Position numbers and translations under genes: made by a program. The notes beneath the pieces were generated by a model. That model saw nothing but the letters and a program-made list of their open reading frames with translations. It did not search any database and was not told the origin of the DNA. From a virus: a stretch of DNA of 60,422 nucleotides. The stretch is from the IMG/VR virus record IMGVR_UViG_3300032047_000013, positions 1-60,422 of that record; one strand, written 5' to 3'. The first letter of the stretch is position 1; each line of letters begins with the position of its first letter. This document shows positions 1 to 7,140 of the stretch, piece after piece.

Positions 1-75
1 GCTGCCATCACCAAGAAGTATGGTGACCAGTTGAGTGAGAAGCAAGTAGCAGGACTCCAGAAGTTTGTACGATGA
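1..75 (+). CDS. C-terminal fragment of a CDS cut by the window edge
   Basis: Frame 1 is open from the first base and encodes 24 residues ending KQVAGLQKFVR before TGA. The stop overlaps the ATG of the next gene (ATGA), the compact spacing seen through the whole left arm, so this is very probably the end of a real replication-module gene. Too little remains to name it. Confidence 0.6.
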   Translation, partial: AAITKKYGDQLSEKQVAGLQKFVR

Positions 76-221
76 AGAACGCACTACTAATCTCCGCCTT
101 TGTGTCTATGACATTGTCTCTGACGCTATGGTTTATGGGCAGTCAAATGGCTGGCCTGTACGTTGGGATCTGGTGTCCCACCATTCTTGCACTTGAATCC
201 TTTTTACCCAAAGGCAAGTGA
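72..221 (+). CDS. Small membrane protein (49 aa)
   Basis: A short ORF starting with ATG inside the stop of the upstream gene. An N-terminal hydrophobic stretch (about residues 3-22) is followed by a second one containing MAGLYVGIWCPTILAL, ending in PKGK; the pattern suggests one or two inner-membrane helices. Similar short membrane proteins with a W-x-PTILAL stretch occur in other marine phages (recalled, not searched). Its stop overlaps the ATG of the next gene by one base, suggesting coupled translation. Function unknown. Confidence 0.6.
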   Translation: MKNALLISAFVSMTLSLTLWFMGSQMAGLYVGIWCPTILALESFLPKGK

Positions 222-505
222 TGAAAACCAAGCTCAACAAAGGTGGCCTGTTTATACCTCTGACGAATAGAGGTAAGGACAAGCGCCTGATACCTTGGTC
301 TCTCATTCACAAAGAAACAGTCATGAAGTCTGTCAAGCACTGCACATCACCCAAGTACGGCATAGACGTGTACGTAGTAGACAAAACAATCAATGGTCAA
401 AAGCTTAGTCAGGTGTTCCCTAACAAAAGGGAAGCCCTCAAAGCTATTGATATGCTACTAATCCGTAATGGGCGTGAGCCCGAACATATACTGAAACGAT
501 CATGA
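221..505 (+). CDS. Hypothetical protein (94 aa)
   Basis: Basic 94-residue protein. A GTG three bases upstream is in frame, but the ATG at 221 overlaps the previous stop as TGATG and is the more natural start. The middle (SPKYGIDVYVVDK...GQKLSQVFPNKREALKAIDMLL) has an alternating strand-helix look, as in small AP2-like or double-stranded-RNA-binding-like folds, but no catalytic motif is visible. It sits directly upstream of an exonuclease gene, with an ATGA overlap. Function unknown. Confidence 0.6.
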   Translation: MKTKLNKGGLFIPLTNRGKDKRLIPWSLIHKETVMKSVKHCTSPKYGIDVYVVDKTINGQKLSQVFPNKREALKAIDMLLIRNGREPEHILKRS

Positions 506-1266
506 CTATGCGAGAACAACTAACGGAGCGTGTGGGCAAGCCCCACCTCTCCTACTCCTCTCTCAAGTACGCTCTCGGAGACATGCGTCTCTGGGAGATG
601 TACATGAGGGGGCAACTGAAGAAAGAGTCTGAGGCCTTGACCTTTGGCTCTATGTATGACATGCTTTTGTTTGAACCAGACAAAGCCCACGACAAGTACG
701 TTGTGCTTGACGACCTAGCAATCGTTGACACAATCGGAGGTAAGTTCCCCCGCAACACTAAGCGCTACCGCGAATGGAAGGCTCAGTTTGCAGAGGAGCA
801 TGTGGGAAAGGAGGTAGTGGGCCAAGCTGACTGGAAGAAAGCGCATGAGATGATACAACGCCTCAGGGACTGCGGCCTCTATGACAAGAGGTTTGCAGGA
901 GGCAAGTATCAGGTAGAGTTCAACGTAGACGTTGATGGTGTCCCCCTCAAGGGATTTCTCGACTGCCTACAGGATGACTGCATCATTGACTCCAAGTCGT
1001 CACGCTCGATCGACAAGTTCAGGTACGACGTCAACAGCTGGAGCTATGACATCCAAGCATACATATACACCAAGGTATTTGACATACCTAATTTCTACTG
1101 GGTGGTTCAAGAGAAGGCCTTTCCCTTTTACCCTGCAGATGTTAAATGCACAGAGGAGACTCTGTTCCGAGGAGAGATGAAGTTTCATCAAGCCCTCGAA
1201 AACATCCAAGTGTACCTAAGTAGCGATAAAAAACCAGAAACACATTATGCAGAATTTGTGGTCTAA
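502..1266 (+). CDS. PD-(D/E)XK exonuclease (exodeoxyribonuclease VIII-like)
   Basis: 254 residues of the phage exonuclease type related to RecE/YqaJ nucleases. The N-terminal HLSYSSLKYALGD...LTFGSMYDMLLFEPD is the signature of this group (sample choice, then binding of the DNA end). The metal-binding core is visible as E139, D154 in GFLD and D163-S-K165, followed by the helical Q-A-Y-I-Y motif near residue 181 that RecB-family nucleases carry. It probably resects double-stranded ends for recombination-dependent replication, working with the SSB-tailed protein encoded just downstream. ATG overlaps the upstream stop; a 69-base spacer follows. Confidence 0.85.
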   Translation: MTMREQLTERVGKPHLSYSSLKYALGDMRLWEMYMRGQLKKESEALTFGSMYDMLLFEPDKAHDKYVVLDDLAIVDTIGGKFPRNTKRYREWKAQFAEEHVGKEVVGQADWKKAHEMIQRLRDCGLYDKRFAGGKYQVEFNVDVDGVPLKGFLDCLQDDCIIDSKSSRSIDKFRYDVNSWSYDIQAYIYTKVFDIPNFYWVVQEKAFPFYPADVKCTEETLFRGEMKFHQALENIQVYLSSDKKPETHYAEFVV

Positions 1267-1290
1267 AGTCAGAATTTTAATTTACGCAGT

Positions 1291-1298
1291 TATTTTTG
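1291..1298 (+). promoter_or_regulatory. Possible Bacteroidota -7 box (TATTTTTG)
   Basis: The AT-rich 69-base spacer between the exonuclease gene and the next CDS contains TATTTTTG, matching TAnnTTTG, 37 bases before the ATG at 1336. No TTG lies at the expected 17-23 base spacing upstream, so only half of the consensus is present. Confidence 0.3.
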
Positions 1299-1335
1299 TT
1301 TTCCTTAATTACACCTTTTTTAATTTCATCACATC

Positions 1336-1638
1336 ATGAGCGATAAGCAATATGATTCAGTACTCGTAGGGTACGCCGAAGAACCCCGTTACAATGACGA
1401 GGGCCAACTAATGTCTTGGAACGTCCGTTTCAAGGATAACGAACTCACCGAGATGGTTGAGAAATACGCTACATCCCGCAATGCCGAAGGGCAGGGTGGT
1501 AATCTGTACGTAACCATGTTTATGTCTAAGAACGGTAAGGCTTGCTGCCGCGTGTTCGATCCTAACAGCGCAGCTGCCAAGGAGAAGCGAGCGGCCAAGG
1601 CTGCCTCTCAGGAGACAACAAGTGACCTCCCCTTCTAA
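1336..1638 (+). CDS. Putative single-stranded-DNA-binding or SSB-tailed accessory protein
   Basis: 100 residues. The body (YDSVLVGYAEEPRYN, SWNVRFKDNEL, GNLYVTMFMSK, KACCRVFDP) is a run of beta strands compatible with a small OB-like barrel. It is followed by an Ala/Lys-rich linker and a C-terminal tip SDLPF. That tip mimics the DIPF tail through which bacterial SSB recruits repair proteins. Its place between an exonuclease and a primase-helicase supports a single-strand-binding role. No canonical SSB family motif is recognised, so the function is inferred from the tail and the context. Confidence 0.55.
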   Translation: MSDKQYDSVLVGYAEEPRYNDEGQLMSWNVRFKDNELTEMVEKYATSRNAEGQGGNLYVTMFMSKNGKACCRVFDPNSAAAKEKRAAKAASQETTSDLPF

Positions 1639-1921
1639 GGGAGCACCTATCTACTACATGAGCGCTCGTGTCGCCTTCAAGAAAAAGAAGGTTGTACACG
1701 AGCGTCTTGTGTGGATAGTATCCGTCTTCGACAACCCCAATGACATACGCAACTATGACGCAAAAACAATGAGTAGAATCGAACAAGAGTTCTACGGAAA
1801 GACAAAGGCGGTCAGGAGCGTGATGATACGGGAGATCGTAGACAAGAAGCTTTTATCACATTCAAACCTAACACTCGATGAGCACAAGAAGCAGTATCAG
1901 GAGCAAATGCAAAGAACTTGA
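1622..1921 (+). CDS. Hypothetical basic protein (99 aa)
   Basis: The GTG at 1622 is chosen because AGGAG lies 7 bases before it, a rare clear Shine-Dalgarno in this window; it overlaps the upstream gene by 17 bases. An internal ATG at 1658 has poorer spacing. The product is Lys/Arg-rich, with a central beta region (MSARVAFKKKKVVHERLVWIVSVFD) and a helical C-terminus, and no recognised domain. It is part of the replication gene run. Confidence 0.55.
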   Translation: MTSPSKGAPIYYMSARVAFKKKKVVHERLVWIVSVFDNPNDIRNYDAKTMSRIEQEFYGKTKAVRSVMIREIVDKKLLSHSNLTLDEHKKQYQEQMQRT

Positions 1922-2243
1922 GGAGTTACTCCTCTCGAAGAACGAAAAATATGGAAACTCAGCTCTTGAACCGCTGAATGTTTTCTCAGAGGCTGGGGCT
2001 GTCGCAGGCATCAAGATGCGTATCGACGACAAGCTCAAGCGAATCAAGAACGCAGGACTTGTAGATGCAACGGAGGACACGCTACAGGATCTTGCTGGTT
2101 ACCTAATCCTCCTCATGATTGCCAAAGAAAATGAAAGTCACGATATTCAAAAACGTCTACGACAAAACGAACCCACACCACATAGCTCTGGAAACCGCAC
2201 TGCAACGTATCCAGACAGGGAAGTCGTCTACGCTGGTATCTGA
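1878..2243 (+). CDS. DUF1599-like (nucleotide-modification-associated) protein
   Basis: 121 residues. The core LLLSKNEKYGNSALEPLNVFS...GIKMRIDDKLKRIKN...EDTLQDLAGYLILLMI is the all-helical pattern of phage proteins I associate with DUF1599 (nucleotide modification associated domain 1), which also resembles MazG-like folds; D/E residues in KYGN, RIDDK and EDTLQD could bind metal and nucleotide. A role in nucleotide-pool or modified-base metabolism is inference. Both ends overlap neighbours: 44 bases with the gene before and over 110 bases with the primase gene after. The last 38 or so residues, after the conserved core, lie entirely in that overlap and look less protein-like. Confidence 0.65.
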   Translation: MSTRSSIRSKCKELEELLLSKNEKYGNSALEPLNVFSEAGAVAGIKMRIDDKLKRIKNAGLVDATEDTLQDLAGYLILLMIAKENESHDIQKRLRQNEPTPHSSGNRTATYPDREVVYAGI

Positions 2244-3927
2244 CGTCCGCAATGGCGATAAAGAGAAGAAGAAAGAGCTCCCTGTTGTATGTTTCAGCGG
2301 GGAGTTTTCGTCGAGATCCGATGACGCGCTCTTCGAGCATTCGGGATTTCTTGTTCTGGACTTTGACCACGTTGACGTTGACTCGACCAAGGCGGCCCTT
2401 GGCATGGACGATTTCATTCATTCATGCTGGACTTCGCCTAGTGGAAACGGCATCAAGGCGCTGGTCCATATCACGAACCCTGAGCGACACAGAGACCACT
2501 TTAGAGCGCTTGTCAAGTATTTCGAAAGAACCCATGGACTAGATCTTGACGAGTCAGGCATCAATGAGTCCCGTGCATGCTTTGAGTCATACGACCCAGA
2601 GATCATCATCAAAGATGACTACAACAAGTTCGGTCACTTTACTACTGAACATGCTGAGGCACAGACACCCACCAACGAAGCCTACGACTATACCGACTAC
2701 ATGAAGCTCAACCTAGCTGCCCGCATGATCAGGCAAGCTAAGGATGGGGAGAAATGGATTACGCTCAACAGGGCGGCTATCCTTTGTGGTGGTTACGTGG
2801 CCGCTGGACGTATGGAAGAGGAGGAAGTACTACGAGTCCTTTTCCGTGAGGTGTGCAAGCGCGAGGTAGACAACGAGGACCATGCCAAGCAGACAATCAT
2901 TGCTGGTGTCGAGAAGGGTAAGCAGATGCCCATCCGTGACATCATCGACGAGGAGAAGTCAGCACAGCGGGAGATGTTGCTTAGCGATGGCGACATGTCT
3001 TTTATCTCATCAGATGATGAGGACTTCCGATGGATCGACGACTTCTCACAGGGTAAGATTGAGATTGGTCTTGACACAGGCGACCCCAAGCTTGACGAGT
3101 TCTTCCGTTACAAGAAGGAGTTTGTCATTGTCAATGGTCACTCCAACGTGGGCAAGACCACCACTATGCTATACCTTATTGCCAACTCATCCATTCGTCA
3201 CGACTGGAAGTGGGTCATCTACTCCTCAGAGAACCGCACCGCATCCGTGAAGATGCAGCTCATGCAGTTCGCTATGGACAAGAAGGTTGCTGATATGACG
3301 TATGCTGAGCGCAAGCAGGCGTACAAGTGGGTGCAAGGCCACTTCACTATCATCAACAACAACCAGATCTACAGCTACAGTGATATCATCCTGTTCATGG
3401 AGAAGGTAATGCGACAGCAACCCGTAGACGCCATCTTCGTTGACCCCTACAACAGCCTCAAGCTGGACATGAAGGGCAGCGGTATTGGTGTACACGACTA
3501 CCACTACGAGGCAGCCAGTGAGTTCCTCACGTTCAGCAAGGCAAATGATGTAGCCGTGTGGCTCAACATGCATGCTGTTACTGAGGCTCAGCGTCGCAAG
3601 GGTCCTGATGGTCTACCTGTGGCTCCGTATGCTGAGGATACAGAGGGTGGCGGAAAGTTCGTAAACAGAGCGGATTGCTTCATGACGATTCACCGAAAGG
3701 TTCAAGCAATGGACCATGACATACGGAAACTCAGTGAGTTACATGTCCGCAAGGTCAGGGAGGTAGAAACAGGTGGTTCCCCTACTCCACTGGAGGATCC
3801 CTACTGCCTTCAAATGAATCTTTCGCACACTGGATTCACCAACAGATTGGGCCAAAGGGCTATGTTTAAGCCTATTACGTTCGAGGAGTCAACACAAATG
3901 CCCATAAACATGAGCTTCCTGAGTTGA
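2131..3927 (+). CDS. Replicative primase-helicase (BT4734-like N-domain plus RecA-like ATPase)
   Basis: 598 residues from the ATG at 2131; an in-frame TTG 12 bases earlier is the alternative start. The N-terminal half matches the BT4734/VirE-N domain of Bacteroidota mobile elements, with its hallmark SPSGNGIKALV at about 102-112. This is a primase-polymerase-like module. The C-terminal half is a RecA-like ATPase: Walker A GHSNVGKT at 336-343, a serine-rich segment YSSENRTASVKMQ after it, and Walker B IFVD at 435-438. The fusion implies one protein that unwinds and primes at the phage fork. It overlaps the upstream gene by 113 bases and is the largest protein of the left arm. Confidence 0.8.
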   Translation: MKVTIFKNVYDKTNPHHIALETALQRIQTGKSSTLVSDVRNGDKEKKKELPVVCFSGEFSSRSDDALFEHSGFLVLDFDHVDVDSTKAALGMDDFIHSCWTSPSGNGIKALVHITNPERHRDHFRALVKYFERTHGLDLDESGINESRACFESYDPEIIIKDDYNKFGHFTTEHAEAQTPTNEAYDYTDYMKLNLAARMIRQAKDGEKWITLNRAAILCGGYVAAGRMEEEEVLRVLFREVCKREVDNEDHAKQTIIAGVEKGKQMPIRDIIDEEKSAQREMLLSDGDMSFISSDDEDFRWIDDFSQGKIEIGLDTGDPKLDEFFRYKKEFVIVNGHSNVGKTTTMLYLIANSSIRHDWKWVIYSSENRTASVKMQLMQFAMDKKVADMTYAERKQAYKWVQGHFTIINNNQIYSYSDIILFMEKVMRQQPVDAIFVDPYNSLKLDMKGSGIGVHDYHYEAASEFLTFSKANDVAVWLNMHAVTEAQRRKGPDGLPVAPYAEDTEGGGKFVNRADCFMTIHRKVQAMDHDIRKLSELHVRKVREVETGGSPTPLEDPYCLQMNLSHTGFTNRLGQRAMFKPITFEESTQMPINMSFLS

Positions 3928-3958
3928 CTTTCAAGATTTCCCTTGGTACCTTCACGAT

Positions 3959-4417
3959 ATGAAAAAACGGACAAAGACTCCGAAAAGGCGTTCAGCCAAG
4001 AAAAAAAATCTCGGAAGGTACGCTAGTGGACTAGAGAAGTATTGTGCTGACCAGCTCAAAGAATACGGGCTAGCTTTTGATTATGAAGAACACCAGTTCG
4101 AATTGATGGAAAGGTTTCGGTACCCCAACAAGTACTTCAAGATGACTTCCAAAGGTAAGGAGATGGCAGATCGAACAGGGTCTGTCATCCTCCCTATCAC
4201 TTACAAGCCCGACTTCGTCGGCAGAGACCACGACTGGATCATAGAAACAAAGGGTTATTTGCCTTCTCATCATGATTTTACGATGAGGTGGAAACTTTTT
4301 CTTCGCCATCTAGTTGGAAATCAAGCCAAAACGATTGTATTTTTAGCCAAGAATAGCGGTCAAGTAGACAAAGCTATCCAAGAAATCCTACAATCAATCA
4401 AAAATGGAGATATCTAA
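3959..4417 (+). CDS. Endonuclease I-like Holliday junction resolvase
   Basis: 152 residues. After a Lys/Arg-rich N-terminus, the active-site layout of T7 endonuclease I is visible: E26 in SGLEKYCADQL, P84-D85-F in YKPDFVG, and E96-T-K98 in IIETKGY, followed by MRWKLF. Such enzymes resolve branched DNA made by recombination and clear it before packaging. The gene follows the primase-helicase after a 31-base gap and overlaps the next gene by 14 bases. Confidence is high for the PD-(D/E)XK fold and good for the family. Confidence 0.8.
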   Translation: MKKRTKTPKRRSAKKKNLGRYASGLEKYCADQLKEYGLAFDYEEHQFELMERFRYPNKYFKMTSKGKEMADRTGSVILPITYKPDFVGRDHDWIIETKGYLPSHHDFTMRWKLFLRHLVGNQAKTIVFLAKNSGQVDKAIQEILQSIKNGDI

Positions 4418-4631
4418 ACTAAGCTGGTACTATTACCATGCTTGTGATAGGATTCATGAGGTCGTGGACGACCTGTATGAGGCCTTGCATGAAGAGACGG
4501 GTGTTCCGAAGGAAGAGTTGGCACTAGTGGAGGAGGCTTTAGAGGGTGTGAAGATGGCAATTTATCAGGAGTTGGACTTGATTAAATCTGCATCAGATGA
4601 GCACCAGTCAGGCGCGAAGGAGGTACAGTAA
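4404..4631 (+). CDS. Hypothetical acidic helical protein (75 aa)
   Basis: Mostly helical and acidic (YYYHACDRIHEVVDDLYEALHEETGVPKEELALVEEALEGVKMAIYQEL), with a Gln/Lys-rich tail. The start lies within the end of the resolvase gene and the end overlaps the next gene by 35 bases. No domain is recognised. It resembles small coiled-coil accessory proteins but gives no functional clue. Confidence 0.55.
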   Translation: MEISKLSWYYYHACDRIHEVVDDLYEALHEETGVPKEELALVEEALEGVKMAIYQELDLIKSASDEHQSGAKEVQ

Positions 4632-5100
4632 CTCCACGGGCCGTATGGCCGAGGTTAGATTCCAAAGGTCGGCTAGGGCCAAAGGATTATTTGTAACCAA
4701 GTCTAGCCGCAACGAAGACATGCACCAGCACATAGACTACTGGCTGGCAATGTCTGAGTCTGGATCTAAATGGGGTGTGGATGTAAAAGGCAATAACCTC
4801 CCAGATGAGATTTGGTGTGAGTTCAAAAATGTAGCTGGAAATCCAGGATGGATGTACGGCGGGGCTACAATCATAGCTTTTGATATGCCAGAGGAAGGCG
4901 GGTTCTCCATAGTAGACAGGGAGGAGCTCGCCCTTTTTTGTGAGAAGAATGTAAAAGACGAGGCTGTCACCGATAAGAAGAATGCGTACCTAAAAAGGTA
5001 CACCCGAAAGGACCGTCAGGACGTCATCACTATACTTAAGTTGCACGATATCAAGACGTTAGTTTCTTATCGTGTCTGGGAGTACGACCAGAATTATTGA
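4597..5100 (+). CDS. PD-(D/E)XK-like nuclease-fold protein
   Basis: 167 residues from ATG 4597; a second ATG at 4645 (MAEVRF) is a reasonable alternative. Spaced acidic residues match a PD-(D/E)XK core: E19 in MAEVRFQ, D47 in HQHIDYWL and D62-V-K64 in WGVDVKG. They are followed by a conserved-looking IWCEFKNVAGNPGWMYGGA. Conserved phage proteins with HIDYW...VDVK and EFKNV-x-G-x-x-GW are known to me only as uncharacterised. Nuclease activity is inferred from the motif. It closes the replication gene run. Confidence 0.65.
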   Translation: MSTSQARRRYSNSTGRMAEVRFQRSARAKGLFVTKSSRNEDMHQHIDYWLAMSESGSKWGVDVKGNNLPDEIWCEFKNVAGNPGWMYGGATIIAFDMPEEGGFSIVDREELALFCEKNVKDEAVTDKKNAYLKRYTRKDRQDVITILKLHDIKTLVSYRVWEYDQNY

Positions 5101-5101
5101 G

Positions 5102-5109
5102 TATCTTTG
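5102..5109 (+). promoter_or_regulatory. Possible -7 box TATCTTTG inside a small palindrome
   Basis: TATCTTTG matches the Bacteroidota TAnnTTTG element and ends 7 bases before the ATG at 5117, which would give a leaderless or nearly leaderless transcript. It is embedded in GTATC-TTT-GATAC, a perfect 5-base inverted repeat. No TTG is found at the expected distance upstream. Confidence 0.4.
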
Positions 5110-5116
5110 ATACCCC

Positions 5117-5326
5117 ATGAAAACAAACCGACACAAACAAATCAAGATGAATATAGATAGACTTCTTGAGCAGAACGCTAAGTATCAAGCCGCACATAAC
5201 TGCGTGACAAACACACCAGAGAGGCAGAAAGAGATCGACGATTACTGCAATAAGAACTTTATTGATCCCATCAGAAACATTGATTGTCGGACTCATGCCT
5301 TGATCGCCAAACAAAGCGACACATAA
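5117..5326 (+). CDS. Hypothetical protein (69 aa)
   Basis: Small basic, hydrophilic, helical protein beginning MKTNRHKQIKMNIDRLLEQNAKYQAAH, with three cysteines (in HNC, DYC and IDC). No domain is recognised. It is the last gene before the cargo operon and has a possible promoter box of its own directly upstream. Confidence 0.5.
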   Translation: MKTNRHKQIKMNIDRLLEQNAKYQAAHNCVTNTPERQKEIDDYCNKNFIDPIRNIDCRTHALIAKQSDT

Positions 5327-5348
5327 TAAGGCATTGATCGGTTGTTTG

Positions 5349-5356
5349 TATCTTTG
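5349..5356 (+). promoter_or_regulatory. Possible promoter box for the cargo operon (TATCTTTG)
   Basis: TATCTTTG lies 23 bases before the ATG of the metalloprotease gene, in the 53-base spacer after the preceding gene, the same octamer as at 5102. The nearest upstream TTG is only 12 bases away, shorter than the 17-23 usual in Bacteroidota, so the -33 element is not convincing. It implies that the two cargo genes can be transcribed separately from the replication genes. Confidence 0.45.
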
Positions 5357-5379
5357 AATGCTAATCTAATTCGAGATAC

Positions 5380-7140
5380 ATGTTCAACTTTAAGTTCATT
5401 TACTTCATCCTCATTACGCTGTGGTTTGTACAGCTGGATGAGATGTTTGGTCAGGAGGAGTGCATTCAGATGCACACCAAGACACAGATCATGGGGCTCA
5501 AGAAGAGGGCCGATGTAAACCTTGAAGATGTACAGGTTCAGACGCTGCCCATTGTGTTTCACGTTGTGCATACTGGAGCGGGCGAGCCCAACAACATTTC
5601 TGACGATCAAATCCTTTCTCAGGTAGATGTACTGAACGAGGAGTTCGCTGACAGCAAGATTCAGTTCTGCATGGCTGTGCGTGACCCTGACGGCAACCCA
5701 ACGAACGGGATAACTAGGTACGATGCCAGCTGGAACGAGGACTACGTGACTGGGGGTATAGGTAACACCCCCTCAAATCTTGATCCAGTAGGGTGGGAGC
5801 AGACGCAGCTTAAGTCAGCTGCTGGGTGCTGGAATCCTGACGAGTACATCAACTACTACGTAGTCTCAGAGATCAACGGCAATGACGGAAACAATGGAGT
5901 GCAGGGCTACGCATACCTAGGCCCGACAGGTGACTGTAGAGACGGCGTTGTTGTCCTGTACAATGCTACAGGAACCGTAGGGGTGCAGAAGCCTGGAAGA
6001 ACGTTGGGGTTTACAGGGGTACACGAAGTGGGGCACCACCTTTCTTTGTGGCATACGTTCTCCAACACATCCTCGTGTACTTCAGAAAGTAACTGTGAGA
6101 CTCAAGGCGATCAGGTGTGTGACACGCCTACCACTACCTCTAACTCCACAGCTCAGTGTGACGGTGGCGTATGCCCAGACGCCCTTGTAAACAACTTCAT
6201 GGACTACAGCTCTGAGACGTGTAAGGATGCCTTTACTGTGGGTCAGGCTGAGCGCATGCACGAGATGCTTCAGAGCAGCAGACAAGGCCTTGTAGATAAT
6301 CTAGCATGTGTGCCTGTCGTAGACTACGACGTAACCGCTGGTGCCGCCTACTACCAACAAGAGTGGTGCGACCCATACCAAGACATCTGGGTTGATGTTA
6401 TCAATCAAGGCACTCAGCCCATTCCTTTTGTAGATGTCGAGATGTTCTGTAACGGTCCCCAGGAGGTGATCACTTTGTATGACTTACCGCCTGGATCTAC
6501 TCAGGTGCTCTTCGAGGAAGTCTATGTAGAAGGCGCAGATGAGTTTACCATCCAGACAATCTCTAGCCTTGACCAGTTCCCAGACAATGATGCCTCTTGG
6601 TGGCCTCTAGACGTTACAGAAGGAGATTTCATGGAGGTGTGGGTTACACCTGATGTCTTTGGCAACGAAACGTCTTGGGAGTTGAGGGACGGAGAAGGCG
6701 AGATTGTGCTGTCTGACGGTGGCTATGGCACCAACAGCAACGATACCTTCTACTATACAGCCTGTATCTTTGATGACTGCTATGTTTTTGAGATAGAAGA
6801 CACTGCGGGTGACGGATTCTGTACGGTTGACTTTGACAATGACGGCGTATGTGACATCGGTAGTGATGGAATCCTTGCTACTGTTGGCCTTGACACATTG
6901 GTCGACACGGGCTTTGGATTGCAGTTCGATGTAATTCAGTTTGAATTCTGTAACTCACTGTCTCAGTGCAACATGGACTACAACGGTGACGGCTACATAG
7001 GCAACACCGACGTGCTTGAGTTGCTTGTAGACATGGGGTGCGTTGGTGCTTGCTACACCGATCCAAACGATGACAATGTTGTAAACATCCAAGACCTGCT
7101 GCTCATGCTTGCAAGCACTGGTCCATGCCCTAAGGAATGA
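5380..7140 (+). CDS. Secreted pappalysin-like (M43) metalloprotease with dockerin-like C-terminus
   Basis: 586 residues. A hydrophobic N-terminus (about 1-25) acts as an export signal. The catalytic domain has the extended zinc motif H215-E-x-x-H219-x5-H225 and a Met-turn at M274 in NNFMDYSSE, with the Cys-rich segment between them typical of M43 (pappalysin/cytophagalysin) enzymes. Beta-rich domains follow, and the last 57 residues hold two calcium-loop motifs, DYNGDGYIGNTD (533-544) and DPNDDNVVNIQD (561-572), as in dockerin type I repeats. No T9SS sorting domain is seen at the end. It overlaps the next gene by four bases (ATGA), so the pair is an operon. Proteases of this type belong to Bacteroidota secretomes and are unexpected in a phage. 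Confidence 0.85.
   Translation: MFNFKFIYFILITLWFVQLDEMFGQEECIQMHTKTQIMGLKKRADVNLEDVQVQTLPIVFHVVHTGAGEPNNISDDQILSQVDVLNEEFADSKIQFCMAVRDPDGNPTNGITRYDASWNEDYVTGGIGNTPSNLDPVGWEQTQLKSAAGCWNPDEYINYYVVSEINGNDGNNGVQGYAYLGPTGDCRDGVVVLYNATGTVGVQKPGRTLGFTGVHEVGHHLSLWHTFSNTSSCTSESNCETQGDQVCDTPTTTSNSTAQCDGGVCPDALVNNFMDYSSETCKDAFTVGQAERMHEMLQSSRQGLVDNLACVPVVDYDVTAGAAYYQQEWCDPYQDIWVDVINQGTQPIPFVDVEMFCNGPQEVITLYDLPPGSTQVLFEEVYVEGADEFTIQTISSLDQFPDNDASWWPLDVTEGDFMEVWVTPDVFGNETSWELRDGEGEIVLSDGGYGTNSNDTFYYTACIFDDCYVFEIEDTAGDGFCTVDFDNDGVCDIGSDGILATVGLDTLVDTGFGLQFDVIQFEFCNSLSQCNMDYNGDGYIGNTDVLELLVDMGCVGACYTDPNDDNVVNIQDLLLMLASTGPCPKE

Noticed and set aside
3921-3950. TTG-N20-TACCTTCA as promoter for the resolvase gene
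   Set aside because: Spacing fits, but the -7 element has TTCA in place of TTTG; too weak to list as a feature.
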